64,000 nucleotides of DNA from Bacillus sp. ISL-51 (lineage in GTDB: Bacteria; Bacillota; Bacilli; Bacillales; Bacillaceae), in NCBI RefSeq assembly GCF_018613535.1, contig NZ_JAGGQB010000006.1:434001-498000 (forward strand), in the 5' to 3' direction. The position numbers were made by a program, and so were the translations under genes. Position 1 is the stretch's first letter. Every line of letters starts with the position of its first letter. Positions 10,898 through 17,455 of this stretch are shown here, piece after piece. The notes under the pieces are model-generated. The model did no database searches. It was given only the letters and a program-made list of their open reading frames with translations, and was not told the origin of the DNA.

Positions 10898-12178
10898 ATG
10901 CCCGATAACATGAGAAAAGCAATAGGTGTAATTCTCCTTGTTTCTTTACTAAGTGTAGGCTTTTGCAAGCCATTTAAAGAATATTTAATGATTCCGGCGC
11001 AAACGAGCGTCTTTGAAAACCAAACACAGGCTGTTTCCGCAAATGCAGCAATAAGCGCTGAAAAGGGTGAATTATCTGAAGCCTTTACGCTGAAAAAAGA
11101 TCACGGCCAAACAAGCATCACGGGACAAAAACAAGGCCGGTCAGAAGTAGTATATGATCTTGCCGGATTTCCCATTAAAAAAACGAAAGTACGTGTCCTT
11201 CCTGAATTGAAGGTCATTCCCGGCGGCCAGTCCATCGGTGTCAAGTTACATTCTGTCGGTGTCCTGGTCGTCGGTTTTCATCAAGTGATGACAAAGGATG
11301 GAAAAAAGTCTCCGGGGGAACGAGCGGGAATAGAAGCAGGCGACATCATTGTTAAAATGAACGGACATAAAATTGAAAAAATGAGCGATATCGCTCCGTT
11401 TATTCAAAAAGCGGGCAAAACCGGTGAATCTCTGGATTTATTGGTGAAACGCGATAATCAAAAAATTAAGACAAAGCTTATTCCGACAAAGGATGAGGCA
11501 GAAGGAAAATATCGGATCGGGCTTTACATCCGCGATTCGGCAGCCGGCATCGGCACCATGACTTTTTTTGAACCGAAAACAAAAAAATACGGCGCACTGG
11601 GCCATGTTATATCTGATATGGATACGAAAAAACCGATCGTTGTAGAAGACGGGGAAATCGTCCGTTCTACCGTAACCTCGATTGAAAAAGGGACAGGCGG
11701 CAACCCGGGCGAAAAGCTGGCGAGGTTTTCCTCAGAACGGAAAAAGATTGGTGACATTAACCGAAACAGTCCGTTCGGCATCTTCGGAACGCTGCATCAG
11801 CCGATTGAAAACAACATTTCTGATAAAGCGCTTCCCGTCGCCCTGTCAAACGAAGTGAAAAAAGGGCCGGCACAAATGCTTACGGTCATTGAAAACGACA
11901 AGGTGGAGAAGTTTGACATTGAAATCGTCAGTACGACACCGCAAAAATTCCCGGCGACAAAGGGAATGGTTTTAAAGGTAACAGACCCGAAACTGCTGAA
12001 AAGAACCGGCGGAATTGTACAGGGAATGAGCGGAAGCCCGATCATCCAAAACGGGAAAGTCGTCGGGGCCGTGACTCACGTATTTGTCAATGACCCGACG
12101 AGCGGCTACGGTGTTCATATCGAATGGATGCTTTCTGAAGCGGGAATTGATGTATACGGGAAAGACAAAGCAAGCTGA
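10898..12178 (+). CDS. spoIVB: SpoIVB signalling serine peptidase (S55)
   Basis: Forespore-made protease secreted into the intermembrane space, where it cleaves SpoIVFA and so triggers pro-sigma-K processing by SpoIVFB. 426 residues, exactly the B. subtilis length. N-terminal membrane anchor (about 7-24), PDZ domain around 115-190 ([13 protein letters not shown]), then the S55 protease domain with His236 in YGALGHVIS and the nucleophile Ser378 in GMSGSP, counted from the ATG at 10898. A GGAGCGAGGAG site precedes it. A forespore promoter is expected upstream but I could not place one convincingly. Confidence 0.97.
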   Translation: MPDNMRKAIGVILLVSLLSVGFCKPFKEYLMIPAQTSVFENQTQAVSANAAISAEKGELSEAFTLKKDHGQTSITGQKQGRSEVVYDLAGFPIKKTKVRVLPELKVIPGGQSIGVKLHSVGVLVVGFHQVMTKDGKKSPGERAGIEAGDIIVKMNGHKIEKMSDIAPFIQKAGKTGESLDLLVKRDNQKIKTKLIPTKDEAEGKYRIGLYIRDSAAGIGTMTFFEPKTKKYGALGHVISDMDTKKPIVVEDGEIVRSTVTSIEKGTGGNPGEKLARFSSERKKIGDINRNSPFGIFGTLHQPIENNISDKALPVALSNEVKKGPAQMLTVIENDKVEKFDIEIVSTTPQKFPATKGMVLKVTDPKLLKRTGGIVQGMSGSPIIQNGKVVGAVTHVFVNDPTSGYGVHIEWMLSEAGIDVYGKDKAS

Positions 12179-12203
12179 CTGCCGGTTATCCGGCAGTTTT
12201 TTA
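12178..12203 (+). terminator. Terminator after spoIVB
   Basis: ACTGCCGG-TTAT-CCGGCAGT followed by TTTTT, starting in the last base of the spoIVB stop codon. Confidence 0.88.
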
Positions 12204-12215
12204 TTTGTTGTGTTC

Positions 12216-12244
12216 TTCACTTCTATCTGGGATTCATGTAAAAT
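12216..12244 (+). promoter_or_regulatory. Candidate vegetative promoter (Pv) of spo0A
   Basis: TTCACT (12216-12221), 17-bp spacer, TAAAAT (12239-12244). Position and spacing fit the known sigma-A Pv of B. subtilis spo0A, far upstream of the sigma-H promoter. Confidence 0.6.
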
Positions 12245-12259
12245 AAGAAAAGAAGATTT

Positions 12260-12400
12260 TTCGACAAATTCACGTTTCCTGATTTGTCAAACTTAATTTT
12301 TAGTCGAAAAACCTAGAAAATGCTAGAAAAACAAAGATATACCACTATTATTGGTAAATATGGATTTTTTAAAAGGGGAAGTAGTGGTTTTGTCGAATGT
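12260..12400 (+). promoter_or_regulatory. spo0A control region: 0A boxes and sigma-H promoter (Ps)
   Basis: 0A-box matches (TGTCGAA) occur at 12260-12266 (as TTCGACA), 12302-12308 (AGTCGAA) and 12391-12397. A sigma-H promoter fits AAAAGGGGAA (-35, about 12371-12380) and GTCGAATGT (-10, 12392-12400). The last 0A box overlaps that -10. This is the layout known in B. subtilis, where Spo0A~P shuts Pv and switches transcription to Ps. Confidence 0.7.
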
Positions 12401-12457
12401 AACATGTAGCAGTCATAAAAGGTTGTGTCCTGTTAATACATTGGGGGAGGAAGAAAC

Positions 12458-13258
12458 GTGGAGAAAATTAAAGTTTGTGTTGCTGACGATAATCGAGAGC
12501 TTGTAAGCCTGTTGAGTGAATATATAGAGGGACAGGAAGATATGGAAGTGATCGGCGTTGCGTATAACGGACAGGAATGTCTCTCTTTGTTTAAAGAAAA
12601 AGATCCCGACGTGCTCGTCTTAGACATTATCATGCCGCATCTTGACGGCCTCGCGGTATTGGAGCGCCTTCGGGGATCAGAGCTTGCCAAGCAGCCGAAC
12701 GTCATCATGCTGACAGCGTTCGGGCAGGAAGATGTTACGAAAAAAGCTGTCGATTTAGGGGCATCCTATTTTATCCTTAAGCCGTTTGACATGGAAAACC
12801 TTGTCGGGCATATCCGCCAAGTAAGCGGAAATGCCAGCAGCGTGACACACCGTGCACCATCTGCGCAAAGCAGCATCATCCGCAGCCAGCCGGAACCGAA
12901 ACGGAAAAATCTTGATGCCAGCATCACAAGCATCATCCATGAGATTGGTGTGCCTGCCCATATCAAAGGCTATCTTTATTTGCGTGAAGCCATTTCCATG
13001 GTATATAACGATATCGAGCTCCTCGGAAGCATCACAAAAGTTCTTTATCCCGACATCGCCAAAAAATTCAACACGACCGCAAGCCGTGTAGAACGAGCAA
13101 TCCGCCACGCCATTGAAGTCGCGTGGAGCAGGGGAAATATCGACTCTATTTCTTCACTGTTCGGATATACCGTAAGCATGACAAAGGCAAAACCAACCAA
13201 CTCAGAATTTATCGCGATGGTCGCAGATAAGCTGAGATTGGAGCATAAAGCGAGTTAA
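12458..13258 (+). CDS. spo0A: Sporulation master regulator Spo0A
   Basis: Phosphorelay response regulator controlling entry into sporulation, biofilm and competence genes. GTG start behind GGGGGAGGAAGAAAC. 266 residues: receiver domain (1-125) with DD at 10-11, phospho-acceptor Asp56 in LVLDIIMP, and Lys in ILKPFD; linker; C-terminal DNA-binding sigma-like effector domain ([36 protein letters not shown]). It is one residue shorter than my memory of the B. subtilis protein, in the serine-rich linker. The receiver and effector domains look intact. Confidence 0.98.
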   Translation: MEKIKVCVADDNRELVSLLSEYIEGQEDMEVIGVAYNGQECLSLFKEKDPDVLVLDIIMPHLDGLAVLERLRGSELAKQPNVIMLTAFGQEDVTKKAVDLGASYFILKPFDMENLVGHIRQVSGNASSVTHRAPSAQSSIIRSQPEPKRKNLDASITSIIHEIGVPAHIKGYLYLREAISMVYNDIELLGSITKVLYPDIAKKFNTTASRVERAIRHAIEVAWSRGNIDSISSLFGYTVSMTKAKPTNSEFIAMVADKLRLEHKAS

Positions 13259-13268
13259 ACGTTGATTT

Positions 13269-13302
13269 GACGGCGTTTATTGTGTTGAATTGCCGTCTTT
13301 TT
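13269..13302 (+). terminator. Terminator after spo0A
   Basis: GACGGC / GCCGTC with a 17-nt loop and a TTTTT tract. It is the last element shared with the usual spo0A locus; foreign sequence follows. Confidence 0.6.
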
Positions 13303-13394
13303 CGAAAATTAATTTATTGCAATTCCGATGAATTTTTCGTCATAATAGCGATGAATTTATGCCTGTTCTTTTGGAATAAGTGTGAATAATTTTG

Positions 13395-13423
13395 CCGCCC
13401 ATTTATTGGGCGGTTATTTTTTT
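13395..13423 (+). terminator. Orphan terminator at the island's left edge
   Basis: CCGCCCA-TTTAT-TGGGCGG then TTATTTTTTT. No intact gene ends here, so it probably terminated a lost gene upstream of the phage remnant. Its T-tract begins a sequence repeated at 17224. Confidence 0.75.
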
Positions 13424-13461
13424 GTCCATTTTCCTTAGTCTATTCGCAGTTATAAGTGAGG
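13418..13461 (+). repeat. Direct repeat, copy 1, left of the accessory segment
   Basis: About 44 bp starting TTTTTTGTCCATTTTCC and continuing TAGTCTATTCGCAGTTATAAG. The copy at 17224-17267 shares the first 17 bases exactly and about two thirds of the rest. Both copies begin in the T-tract of a terminator and bracket the phage/toxin segment. Confidence 0.6.
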
Positions 13462-13735
13462 ACCGTTGGAAAGCGGTGCAAGCAGCGATCGCTGCGGAAC
13501 TTAAAGCGCTCGGCGGAAAGTCTTCTGCCAGCCAGCCAAAACATCGGGTTCCACTTACACCGTAAAGAGCGTCGGTCAAAGGGAACGAATGCAGTCTGTT
13601 CGTCCGAAGAAATTCGACGGCCTGAAGTACGAAGTTCTTGGTAATCCGCAAAGGGACGTGTATACGATCAAAACGGACCAGTTCGGAAAGGTAAACGTCT
13701 ATGCCGCGAAGTCCACAGGCGCAACCGTAAAATAA
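13440..13735 (+). pseudogene. C-terminal remnant of a phage wall-hydrolase-like gene, frameshifted
   Basis: No start codon is present. One frame reads SEDRWKAVQAAIAAELKALGG and ends at a TAA near 13563. A second frame, from about 13542, reads GSTYTVKSVGQRER and continues with KYEVLGNPQRDVYTIKTD to TAA 13733-13735. Joining the frames needs one extra A in the AAAA run at 13538-13541. The linker-plus-TYTVKS style and the holin just downstream suggest the tail of an endolysin, but I cannot name the family with certainty. Confidence 0.5.
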
Positions 13736-13755
13736 ACGAAAAGGGAGACGATATC

Positions 13756-14013
13756 ATGGAAGACGTATTAATTTTCGCTACAGTATTGGCGCCTATCCTA
13801 ACTGCGCTCGTTTAACTCGTGAAGAAGACAATTAAGCTGCCGACGAATATCGTGCCGGCCCTGAGCTTCGTAATCGGTATCGGATTGGGTGCGATCGCTT
13901 ATCCGTTTATTGACCTCGACTTGGTGCTGCGTCTATGGGCAGGCGGGTTTGCCGGCTTGGCTGCGACGGGTCTTTTCGAGATCGGAACAAAGCGTGAGGG
14001 AACTACGAAATAA
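13756..14013 (+). pseudogene. Phage holin gene interrupted by an in-frame TAA
   Basis: ATG 13756 behind AAGGGAGAC encodes MEDVLIFATVLAPILTALV, then TAA at 13813-13815, and the same frame continues from 13816 as LVKKTIKLPTNIVPALSF to TAA at 14011-14013. A single C-to-T change in a CAA codon would explain it. The whole is an 85-residue small holin-type protein with two hydrophobic helices. Re-initiation at GTG 13819 could still give the 64-residue C-terminal part, but no clear ribosome-binding site precedes it. It lies right after the hydrolase remnant, as in phage lysis cassettes. Confidence 0.7.
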
Positions 14014-14029
14014 ATAACGGAACTTTTTG

Positions 14030-14061
14030 CGGGCACTTACGTATGAATGCGTAGGTGCCCG
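14030..14061. repeat. 12-bp stem hairpin without a T-tract
   Basis: CGGGCACTTACG pairs with CGTAGGTGCCCG (one G-T pair) around an 8-nt loop. No T-run follows on either strand, so it is not a classical intrinsic terminator; it may be an mRNA 3'-end stabiliser of the holin transcript. Confidence 0.55.
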
Positions 14062-14081
14062 TGTTACATAACGAACAGGCA

Positions 14082-14111
14082 TTGAGGAAAAAGATGTTCA
14101 GATAGTATAAC
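14082..14111 (+). promoter_or_regulatory. Sigma-A-like promoter for the small membrane gene
   Basis: TTGAGG (14082-14087), 18-bp spacer, TATAAC (14106-14111), 25 bp before the TTG start of the next gene. The gene therefore has its own promoter and terminator inside the remnant. Confidence 0.6.
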
Positions 14112-14136
14112 TTAACCATTAATGGGGGTGTGGAAT

Positions 14137-14502
14137 TTGGAGAAGATTACTGTAAAAGTGCTAATGTATTTGAGTGTTATTTGTGTAGTAGCGGGAATTA
14201 TTGCGGGCTTCGTTATGTTTGATAAGGACATAGCGGCAGATGCAAAAACGAGTAAACAAGTAAGCGAGGAGCTATACGATAATTCTATCGCTCAAGCGCA
14301 ATATAAAACGGACAAAGCACTTGCGAGCAGTATGCAGTCATCCGTGTTCTTTAGCGTCTTGGCCGGCGTAGTTTCCGTTGCTATTCTTTTCGGACTTGCA
14401 ATTATTATACGAATTTTAGATGAAGCGAATAGTAGAGCGCATGAATCAGCGAGTGATCTGCGCTTGATAAAAAACGATATACGCGAACAAACTGCGAAAT
14501 AA
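14137..14502 (+). CDS. Small two-helix membrane protein, phage moron-like, function unknown
   Basis: 121 residues from a TTG start, six nt behind GGGGGTG. An ATG at 14122 lacks a ribosome-binding site. Transmembrane segments lie at about residues 5-27 (VLMYLSVICVVAGIIAGFVM) and 66-90 (FFSVLAGVVSVAILFGLAII). Between them is a polar loop rich in Q, S and K. The C-terminal tail is charged (RLIKNDIREQTAK). It has an independent promoter and a strong terminator, the arrangement of a phage moron. I recognise no family. Confidence 0.6.
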   Translation: MEKITVKVLMYLSVICVVAGIIAGFVMFDKDIAADAKTSKQVSEELYDNSIAQAQYKTDKALASSMQSSVFFSVLAGVVSVAILFGLAIIIRILDEANSRAHESASDLRLIKNDIREQTAK

Positions 14503-14508
14503 TAAAAA

Positions 14509-14539
14509 GCCCCGTCCTTAACCGGATGGGGCATTTTTT
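14509..14539 (+). terminator. Terminator after the small membrane gene
   Basis: GCCCCGTCC-TTAACC-GGATGGGGC followed by ATTTTTT. Its loop region also holds the stop codon of the antisense YolD-like fragment. Confidence 0.85.
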
Positions 14540-14685
14540 ACGTTTGTAATGTCCGTGAACCTCACGAAATGGTTATCGCCCTTAGCGTCTTTTATGCGAA
14601 ATTCCTTTCGTATATGATCCACGTAATGGACTGCGCCGGTTATTTCGCGTATGTACCCGTCGTCATAGACGTCAAACGCTAACAG
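14518..14685 (-). pseudogene. C-terminal fragment of a YolD-like gene
   Basis: Read on the minus strand the frame gives FDVYDDGYIREITGAVHYVD, then KEFRIKDAKGDNHFVRFTDI and a short tail to TAA (plus 14518-14520). The pattern G-Y-I-x-x-I-T-G-x-x-H-Y-V-D followed by a basic-acidic strand and F-x-D-I is that of YolD-like proteins, which accompany UvrX/UmuC-like polymerases on phages and plasmids. The frame runs into TGA at 14686-14688 and has no start, so the N-terminal half is lost. Confidence 0.55.
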
Positions 14686-14758
14686 TCAAGAAATTGCAAA
14701 TATGACCGTACTTGAATTCATGATTAAAATAGCTGAAGCGAAAGGGGTTACAGGATAA
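14678..14758 (+). pseudogene. Tail of a small phage gene
   Basis: An open frame reads NSQEIANMTVLEFMIKIAEA and ends at TAA 14756-14758, overlapping the next ATG (TAATG), which is typical of co-translated phage genes. No start codon with a ribosome-binding site is seen. The EIANM motif recurs in the tail of the following gene (EEIADMSAMDLMM), so the two may be diverged copies. Confidence 0.3.
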
Positions 14759-15030
14759 TGGAAAAGAACAAAATCACTCACTTTTATTTTAGGGAGGAAG
14801 GCAAACGAATTGAGGAAACGGTAGAAGCGATTGACCTCGCTAACGGCTGCGCACTTACTATGACAGACGACACAGAACCGGATCAGTTGGTGAGTATCCA
14901 TTCGAATGTATTCGATTCCGATAAACGGACACATTCCTAGTTAGAAGAAATCGCAGACATGTCCGCAATGGACTTAATGATGTTTCTTGCCGGACGGTAT
15001 GAGAGCGATAGCGCCGGTTTTGTAAGATGA
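14758..15030 (+). pseudogene. Small phage-type gene split by an in-frame TAG
   Basis: ATG 14758 behind AAAGGGG encodes 60 residues starting MEKNKITHFYFREEGKRIEE, then TAG (14938-14940). The same frame resumes at once with LEEIADMSAMDLMMFLAGRY and ends at TGA 15030. The continuous reading across the stop suggests a former 90-residue protein broken by a nonsense mutation. The 60-residue N-terminal product could still be made. Function unknown. Confidence 0.5.
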
Positions 15031-15044
15031 ATAATTAGACAACA

Positions 15045-15074
15045 AATACCCACCTCCAAATGAGGGGGTATTTT
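15045..15074. terminator. Bidirectional terminator between the remnant and the DUF1433 gene
   Basis: AATACCC-A-CCTC / GAGGGGGTATT with a CAAAT loop and one bulged A, followed by TTTT on the plus strand and TTTGTTG on the minus strand. It serves the convergent phage fragment and the minus-strand DUF1433 gene, whose stop is at 15073-15075. Confidence 0.75.
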
Positions 15075-15387
15075 ACTTTTCTTCGGCATTGACTACTGAA
15101 ATACCTATCTCCTTGTTCGTTGGATCATATATCCCGGAAAATTCTTTTTCTTTATTATTATTTATGTAGCCTGAAACTTCTATTCCGCCTGTTGGATCGA
15201 TAGTGTAGTTTTTTGAGAAGTGTACTTCTTGTACGTTTTTATAGTCTTTTTTTAAATAATTTTTCATATGATCTTGCGCCTCATGCACAAGTTTTTCTTC
15301 ATTCTTACGGTTGTCATATTGATGCTTCACGAAAAAACCTCCCACTGTTATAATTATAACTATTAGGATAATAATGTATTTTCTCAT
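15073..15387 (-). CDS. DUF1433-family membrane protein, likely immunity partner of the adjacent lipase toxin
   Basis: 104 residues from the ATG at 15387, placed eight nt behind AAAGGAT; longer upstream starts lack a ribosome-binding site. One N-terminal transmembrane helix (about 4-20, YIIILIVIIITVGGFFV) is followed by an extracellular domain with the DUF1433 pattern (EAQDHMKNYLKKDYKNVQEV; TIDPTGGIEVSGYINN). DUF1433 lipoproteins in Staphylococcus (TilA) neutralise a type VII-secreted lipase. This protein has no lipobox cysteine, so it would be held by its helix. It is divergent from the lipase gene by 52 bp. The immunity role is inference from family and position. Confidence 0.7.
   Translation of the reverse strand: MRKYIIILIVIIITVGGFFVKHQYDNRKNEEKLVHEAQDHMKNYLKKDYKNVQEVHFSKNYTIDPTGGIEVSGYINNNKEKEFSGIYDPTNKEIGISVVNAEEK
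15326..15354 (+). promoter_or_regulatory. Candidate promoter of the lipase toxin, inside the divergent gene
   Basis: TTCACG (15326-15331), 17-bp spacer ending in TGT (extended -10), TATAAT (15349-15354). It reads toward the toxin gene and lies within the 5' coding part of the DUF1433 gene on the other strand, leaving a leader of about 80 nt. Confidence 0.55.
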
Positions 15388-15416
15388 GCGTATCATCCTT
15401 TCGGAACTTATTTTAC

Positions 15417-15446
15417 AATATATGAAAGGTGATGTATATATGTCAA
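15417..15446 (-). promoter_or_regulatory. Candidate promoter of the DUF1433 gene, overlapping the toxin start codon
   Basis: On the minus strand TTGACA (plus 15441-15446), 18-bp spacer, TATATT (plus 15417-15422). The -35 overlaps the toxin ATG at 15440, so the two transcription units overlap at their 5' ends. Confidence 0.6.
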
Positions 15447-16870
15447 AACGAAAAGAAATAACCATCTCTAATGTTACAGATAAAGAATATTACCGTTTGA
15501 GCCAAGCGGCCTACCACTATAAAATGTTAGCCCTACACATGAAATATAAAACCCCTTATAAAATCAGTAAGACATCTTATTGGTACGTTGAAAAAGTTGA
15601 GCAGGATTCTGATACGGGTCTTGATGCCTTTGTCTTCTCAAAAGGCGTAAAGGAAAAAGGTGGAAAGTGGGCCAAGTCAAACAATCCGAAAAACGCTGTC
15701 GTAGCCTTTGCAGGAACCGATCTCGGAAAAGACCCGATAGGTGACGGCATAAAAGCAGACGGCGGCAACATTGTTTTCGGAAGTGATCCAAAAAAAGAAG
15801 CCCATTTTATTGTTAAAAAGGACGCCAAGGACACGTCTAAAACTCTCGGGAAATATAACGGAACTCCCTCCCAAGGCGCAATGCTCACAACCGGAGACTA
15901 TAAGCTGTTGACGAAAACATCGCAAATTGATCAAGCTGATCATCTGGTACGCGAAGTGAAGAAAAAGTATAACGGAACATCAACAATCGTTTCAACTACC
16001 GGACATTCATTGGGAGGAGCAGAAGCGGAATACAGTGCGGTCAACAATGATATTTACGCAGCAGCTTTTAACAGTCCTTCTGTTGTTAAACTGCATGATG
16101 AGGCTAAACAGAAAGAAATCAACAGCGGCTTATACGATCCTTACATACGCTCAATCATCAATCCGGATGACATGGTCGGGGCGGGCTACTGGAATGAATA
16201 CGACCGTCATAACGGGACGACGATTTATACGAAAAATCCCTCGCTCTCGCAGTTCAGCCGAAAGGAGCGGCTTAATGGGACACTGTCCGAACAGATAGGG
16301 AAGAATCTCGCTTATTTCCTCACTACCGTAATTCTGAGAAATCCGGATACACACGGCTTAAACGAAGCGAATTTCATATTTGATCGAAAAGGAAACATTG
16401 CAAACCCAAACGGAGAGGATCTAGTCTTCGATAAAAACCTCGGCGCTCTCCTGCCGTCCGGTGCAATCGGCAGCGGAGACACGATAAAAGTAACGCCGAA
16501 AAGCGCAAAGAAGCTGGGTGAAAAGGTGCAGGCCATGGCTGAGGATTTACGGAAAATGAAAAAAGAAGCGCAGCACGCCTATCAGGAACACGATGAGAAA
16601 ATCGCCGAGCTGAAAATGGAATTTCACGGTCAAGCCGGATACGGCCTGTATGATCAGCTTCATGGGCAAGACGTGACCAATACACTTGAGGATATTGCGC
16701 AATTTTACGATAAAGGCCCGATTTTTTACGACACACAGGCAGAGCAGGCATACATTGATTCATTGCAGGCAGCGATAACAGACCTTGAAGAGATCGGCGG
16801 ATTCTTACATCAAATCGCAGATGACTTTCAGGAAAAAGACCAGATGCTGGCAAACTGGTTACGTTTATAG
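15440..16870 (+). CDS. Putative type VII-secreted lipase toxin with N-terminal lipase and C-terminal helical targeting domain
   Basis: 476 residues from ATG 15440 behind AAAGGTGATG. The N-terminal two thirds is an alpha/beta-hydrolase: AVVAFAGTD strand, nucleophile elbow TGHSLGGAEAE with Ser190, candidate acids Asp243/244 in INPDDMVGAG and candidate His305 in DTHGL. From about residue 365 the protein is predicted helical and charged (SAKKLGEKVQAMAEDLRKMK; LEDIAQFYDKG; ITDLEEIGGFLHQIADDF), like an LXG-type secretion domain placed at the C-terminus. There is no signal peptide. This order matches the reversed-domain T7SS lipase TslA of S. aureus. A small helical partner follows and a DUF1433 gene is divergent. 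Confidence 0.7.
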   Translation: MSKRKEITISNVTDKEYYRLSQAAYHYKMLALHMKYKTPYKISKTSYWYVEKVEQDSDTGLDAFVFSKGVKEKGGKWAKSNNPKNAVVAFAGTDLGKDPIGDGIKADGGNIVFGSDPKKEAHFIVKKDAKDTSKTLGKYNGTPSQGAMLTTGDYKLLTKTSQIDQADHLVREVKKKYNGTSTIVSTTGHSLGGAEAEYSAVNNDIYAAAFNSPSVVKLHDEAKQKEINSGLYDPYIRSIINPDDMVGAGYWNEYDRHNGTTIYTKNPSLSQFSRKERLNGTLSEQIGKNLAYFLTTVILRNPDTHGLNEANFIFDRKGNIANPNGEDLVFDKNLGALLPSGAIGSGDTIKVTPKSAKKLGEKVQAMAEDLRKMKKEAQHAYQEHDEKIAELKMEFHGQAGYGLYDQLHGQDVTNTLEDIAQFYDKGPIFYDTQAEQAYIDSLQAAITDLEEIGGFLHQIADDFQEKDQMLANWLRL

Positions 16871-16882
16871 GAGATGATTTTC

Positions 16883-17194
16883 ATGACGACATTAGACAAG
16901 CTTCTGGAACAAAAAGATGACCCCCTGAGAAAAATGCTTCAGCGGCAAATGCTGAAAACAGGAATGACGCAAGCAGCAAACACGAAGTTACAGACTGTGC
17001 GCAGTGCTTTGAAACAGAAGTCCCAGATGAGCACCATTCAGGAAGAATTAAACGAGGTCTATACAGCGCTTCTTTACAGCTTTGAGGGAAAGGCTCAAAA
17101 AGCGATGGCAGAACGGATCAGTGAGAGTGCTCAGCAGATTGTTCGCACTGAGGCAGAAGGGGAAGCTTTTGTGAATAGTTTTAAGACGAGATGA
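16883..17194 (+). CDS. Small helical partner protein of the lipase toxin (chaperone/targeting candidate)
   Basis: 103 residues from ATG 16883, seven nt behind GGAGATG; an in-frame ATG at 16874 is too close to the site. Entirely helical in appearance, highly charged and without hydrophobic segments: DPLRKMLQRQMLKTG, EELNEVYTALLYSFEGKAQK, ERISESAQQIVRTEAEG. It starts 12 nt after the toxin stop and is followed by a strong terminator, so it is co-transcribed. In T7SS toxin operons such small helical proteins bind the targeting domain. I cannot assign it to a named family. Confidence 0.6.
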   Translation: MTTLDKLLEQKDDPLRKMLQRQMLKTGMTQAANTKLQTVRSALKQKSQMSTIQEELNEVYTALLYSFEGKAQKAMAERISESAQQIVRTEAEGEAFVNSFKTR

Positions 17195-17199
17195 GAGTA

Positions 17200-17229
17200 A
17201 CAGACGGGACTGCCGCCCGTCTGTTTTTT
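17200..17229 (+). terminator. Terminator after the toxin operon
   Basis: ACAGACGGG-ACTGCCG-CCCGTCTGT followed by TTTTT. It closes the two-gene unit. Confidence 0.9.
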
Positions 17230-17267
17230 GTCCATTTTCCGAAGGCTATACGCATCTATTAATGACG
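17224..17267 (+). repeat. Direct repeat, copy 2, right of the toxin operon
   Basis: Second copy of the sequence at 13418-13461: TTTTTTGTCCATTTTCC identical, then GAAGGCTATACGCATCTATT with about two thirds identity. Two further, weaker matches to the CGCAGTTA part occur near 17311 and 17354. The stretch 17268-17455 has no gene that I can support. Confidence 0.6.
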
Positions 17268-17455
17268 GATATAATTTCAGCAAAAAGGTGTCCGTTTTTA
17301 AAAGTGACTTCGCAGTTATTTCCGAAGAGGCTGTGCCAATCCGTAACTAACCTCGCAGTTACTAATAATGGGAAGAAATTTTCGATGAACTGTGCGGTTT
17401 TGATAGTCGTGGGTATTACCGGTTGAGGAGGCGGTCGGATGTCCCCAAATAAAAT

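Noticed and set aside
14030..14061. Hairpin after the holin as a terminator
   Set aside because: No T-tract on either strand, so I list it only as an inverted repeat.
17232..17455. Possible small gene between the toxin operon and alr
   Set aside because: The only frame with an ATG (17439) runs into the antisense end of alr and has no ribosome-binding site at a useful distance.
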